From: Sphingobacteriaceae bacterium
Lineage (GTDB): Bacteria; Bacteroidota; Bacteroidia; Sphingobacteriales; Sphingobacteriaceae
Length of the DNA stretch: 64,000 nt
Assembly (NCBI GenBank): GCA_947460875.1
Contig: CANHGR010000002.1
Coordinates: forward strand, 1 to 64,000
Reading direction: 5' to 3'
The stretch's first letter is position 1. Each line of letters begins with the position of its first letter. The notes beneath the pieces were generated by a model, which saw only the letters and a list, made by a program, of their open reading frames with translations, did not search any database and was not told where the DNA came from. The position numbers and the translations under genes were made by a program. This document shows, piece after piece, positions 62,474 through 64,000 of this stretch.

Positions 62474-64000
62474 ATGACCATACATGAGATTCTAAAGAAG
62501 TATTGGAACTTTAATGTGTTTCGCAGTTCTCAGGAAGATGTCATACAATCCGTTCTAAACGGACGAGACACCTTAGCATTGTTGCCTACAGGAGGCGGAA
62601 AATCCATTTGTTTTCAGGTTCCGGCGCTTAGTAAACCGGGTATTTGTGTAGTAGTTTCACCTCTTATAGCCTTGATGAAAGATCAGATTGAAAACCTTAA
62701 GGCTCGTCAGATTGAAGCAGTAGCTATATTCTCAGGCATGGGGAAGCGAGAAATAGATATCCTATTGGATAACTGCATATATGGCCCTGTTAAATTTCTT
62801 TATTTATCGCCCGAGCGGCTTTTATCTGACTTAGTACGCGAACGCATCAGTCACATGAACGTTAATTTACTCGTGGTAGATGAGGCTCATTGTATTTCTC
62901 AATGGGGATATGATTTTAGACCATCATATCTTCATATAAATAAGCTTCGGGAGATACATCCAAAAATTCCTGTGCTCGCTCTCACAGCTACGGCAACTCA
63001 AAGGGTTGTTGTTGATATTCAAGAAAAATTGAACTTTAGTATCTCTAATATTATTCGAAAAAGTTTTGAAAGGAAGAATTTAGCTTATGCCGTTCTCAAT
63101 GAGGAAAATAAGCTAAAAAGACTTGTTTCAATCCTAAAGAAGGTGAAAGGAAGCGGAATAGTCTATGTGAGGAATCGTCGCGAGACGCAGGAAGTTGCTC
63201 GTTTGCTTAGCCAACAAAAGATCATCAGTGATTTTTATCATGCAGGTCTGGACATCCTAACGAGAACAAAGAAACAACAATCCTGGAAAAATAATCAAAC
63301 ACGCATTATCGTTGCTACCAATGCGTTCGGAATGGGGATAGACAAGCCTGACGTACGTTTTGTTGTTCATTTAGATTTACCGGAAAGCCTGGAAGCCTAT
63401 TATCAAGAAGCGGGCCGCGCGGGGCGTGATGAAGAAAAAGCCTTTGCAATCCTCTTGTACAATAATTCAGATCGCGTTCTTTTACTTAAGAAACTAACTT
63501 TAAGTTTTCCTGAAATCGAGGAGATAAAAAAGGTATACCATCAATTAGGTAACTATTTTCAACTTGCCTATGGTGCCGGCGATGGGTTAACATTTGAATT
63601 TGATCTTGCAGATTTTTGTTCTCGTTTTCAATTTGACGTCGTGAAAACGTTAAATGCACTTAAATTTCTGGAACATGACGAATACATCACTTTAATTGAT
63701 CGTGTCTATTTACCCTCGCGCGCTAAAATTATCGTTTCAGCTGAGGATATGTATCGCTTTCAAATTGAAAACGAATTTTACGATGGATTTTTAAAAATAT
63801 TACTACGATCTTATGGTGGTCTGTTCGAGCAATATGTGCCCATTGAAGAAGCAGATTTGGCAAAGAGAACTGGCCATTCAAAGGCGGATGTCGAGGTAAT
63901 ATTAAAAAAGCTTGAGGAATTTGGCATATTGAGTTATCTGAAGCAAACGGACAAACCCCAAGTCCAATATGTAAAGGCGAGGGTTCATTCTGAGAATTTG
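62474..64000 (+). CDS. recQ: RecQ-family DNA helicase (3' partial)
   Basis: 509 codons are visible and the frame remains open at the window end. The motor domains are complete: FRSSQEDVIQSVLNGRDTLALLPTGGGKS (I), VDEAHCISQWGYDFRPSYL (II, DEAH), LALTATAT (III), YVRNRRETQEV, RIIVATNAFGMGIDKPDVRFVVH and YYQEAGRAGRD (VI). After motif VI the usual zinc-cluster cysteines (C-R-R and CxxCD) are not found; instead come DRVLLLKKLTLSF and a winged-helix-like region. It therefore looks like the short RecQ type without the zinc-binding RQC. RecQ helicases act in fork repair and recombination. Confidence 0.93.
   Translation, partial: MTIHEILKKYWNFNVFRSSQEDVIQSVLNGRDTLALLPTGGGKSICFQVPALSKPGICVVVSPLIALMKDQIENLKARQIEAVAIFSGMGKREIDILLDNCIYGPVKFLYLSPERLLSDLVRERISHMNVNLLVVDEAHCISQWGYDFRPSYLHINKLREIHPKIPVLALTATATQRVVVDIQEKLNFSISNIIRKSFERKNLAYAVLNEENKLKRLVSILKKVKGSGIVYVRNRRETQEVARLLSQQKIISDFYHAGLDILTRTKKQQSWKNNQTRIIVATNAFGMGIDKPDVRFVVHLDLPESLEAYYQEAGRAGRDEEKAFAILLYNNSDRVLLLKKLTLSFPEIEEIKKVYHQLGNYFQLAYGAGDGLTFEFDLADFCSRFQFDVVKTLNALKFLEHDEYITLIDRVYLPSRAKIIVSAEDMYRFQIENEFYDGFLKILLRSYGGLFEQYVPIEEADLAKRTGHSKADVEVILKKLEEFGILSYLKQTDKPQVQYVKARVHSENL

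Noticed and set aside
1-64000. tRNA genes, rRNA genes, CRISPR arrays, insertion sequences and prophage genes.
   Set aside because: I looked through the intergenic gaps and found no cloverleaf, regularly spaced repeats or transposase-like frames.

Overview
The window looks like chromosome of a Bacteroidota bacterium, most likely of the family Sphingobacteriaceae (Pedobacter-like). Four things point there: several promoters of the phylum type (TTTG, about 19 bases, TAnnTTTG) with few Shine-Dalgarno sequences; type IX secretion parts (a type B C-terminal sorting domain next to PorP/SprF); families largely restricted to the phylum (DUF4290, DUF5723, GlmU-like transferase, Nramp-UspA fusion); and low-GC housekeeping genes. 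The family-level call is inference from protein resemblance. No tRNA, rRNA, CRISPR array, prophage or insertion sequence is evident.

Layout. 1-2484: the tail of a tightly packed operon (FabI-like reductase cut by the window edge, holo-ACP synthase-type phosphopantetheinyl transferase, alpha/beta hydrolase, acyltransferase), probably the end of a fatty-acid-like or aryl-polyene/flexirubin-type cluster, closed by a perfect terminator. 2540-9102: a sugar-related group with two ThuA-domain secreted proteins, an AraC regulator and a Gfo/Idh/MocA oxidoreductase. 9308-13865: a large PKD-repeat T9SS cargo protein with its PorP/SprF partner. 13869-25690: rpoN, mscL, rpmH-rnpA-yidD-tsaB, two envelope proteins, a DUF423 protein, priA, pcm and smpB. 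25691-26480: a graveyard holding a GLPGLI-like fragment and a thioredoxin-like pseudogene that lost both active-site cysteines. 26481-29587: manganese transport and its DtxR/MntR-type regulator with a palindromic operator, then an Lrp gene that is probably leaderless. 29584-38014: ung, lysS, an acyl-CoA ligase, iscS-iscU-iscA, mce and the type B L31 gene. 38079-49382: GlmU-like protein, tpiA, prmA, mpl, scpB, an FKBP, a YyaL-type protein and an M20 peptidase. 49558-57623: a UvrD/PcrA helicase, DUF4290, murA (fosfomycin-target Cys replaced by Asp), a PhnA-like protein between two related fold-back repeats, prfC and bioB. 57673-64000: a FUSC-type membrane protein, a roughly 335-base structured noncoding region with its own promoter and terminator, a PIN-PhoH ATPase, a META lipoprotein and a RecQ helicase that runs off the window.

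Most of the window is ordinary housekeeping chromosome. The best candidate for something undescribed is the structured RNA at about 60195-60530 upstream of phoH: it has a promoter, at least seven local helices including a GNRA-capped hairpin, a possible long-range pseudoknot, an intrinsic terminator and no open reading frame. Secondary points of interest are the MurA active-site substitution, the operator-overlapped mntR-mntH promoter, the paired fold-back repeats around the PhnA gene, the cysteine-less thioredoxin pseudogene and the RecQ protein without a visible zinc cluster.
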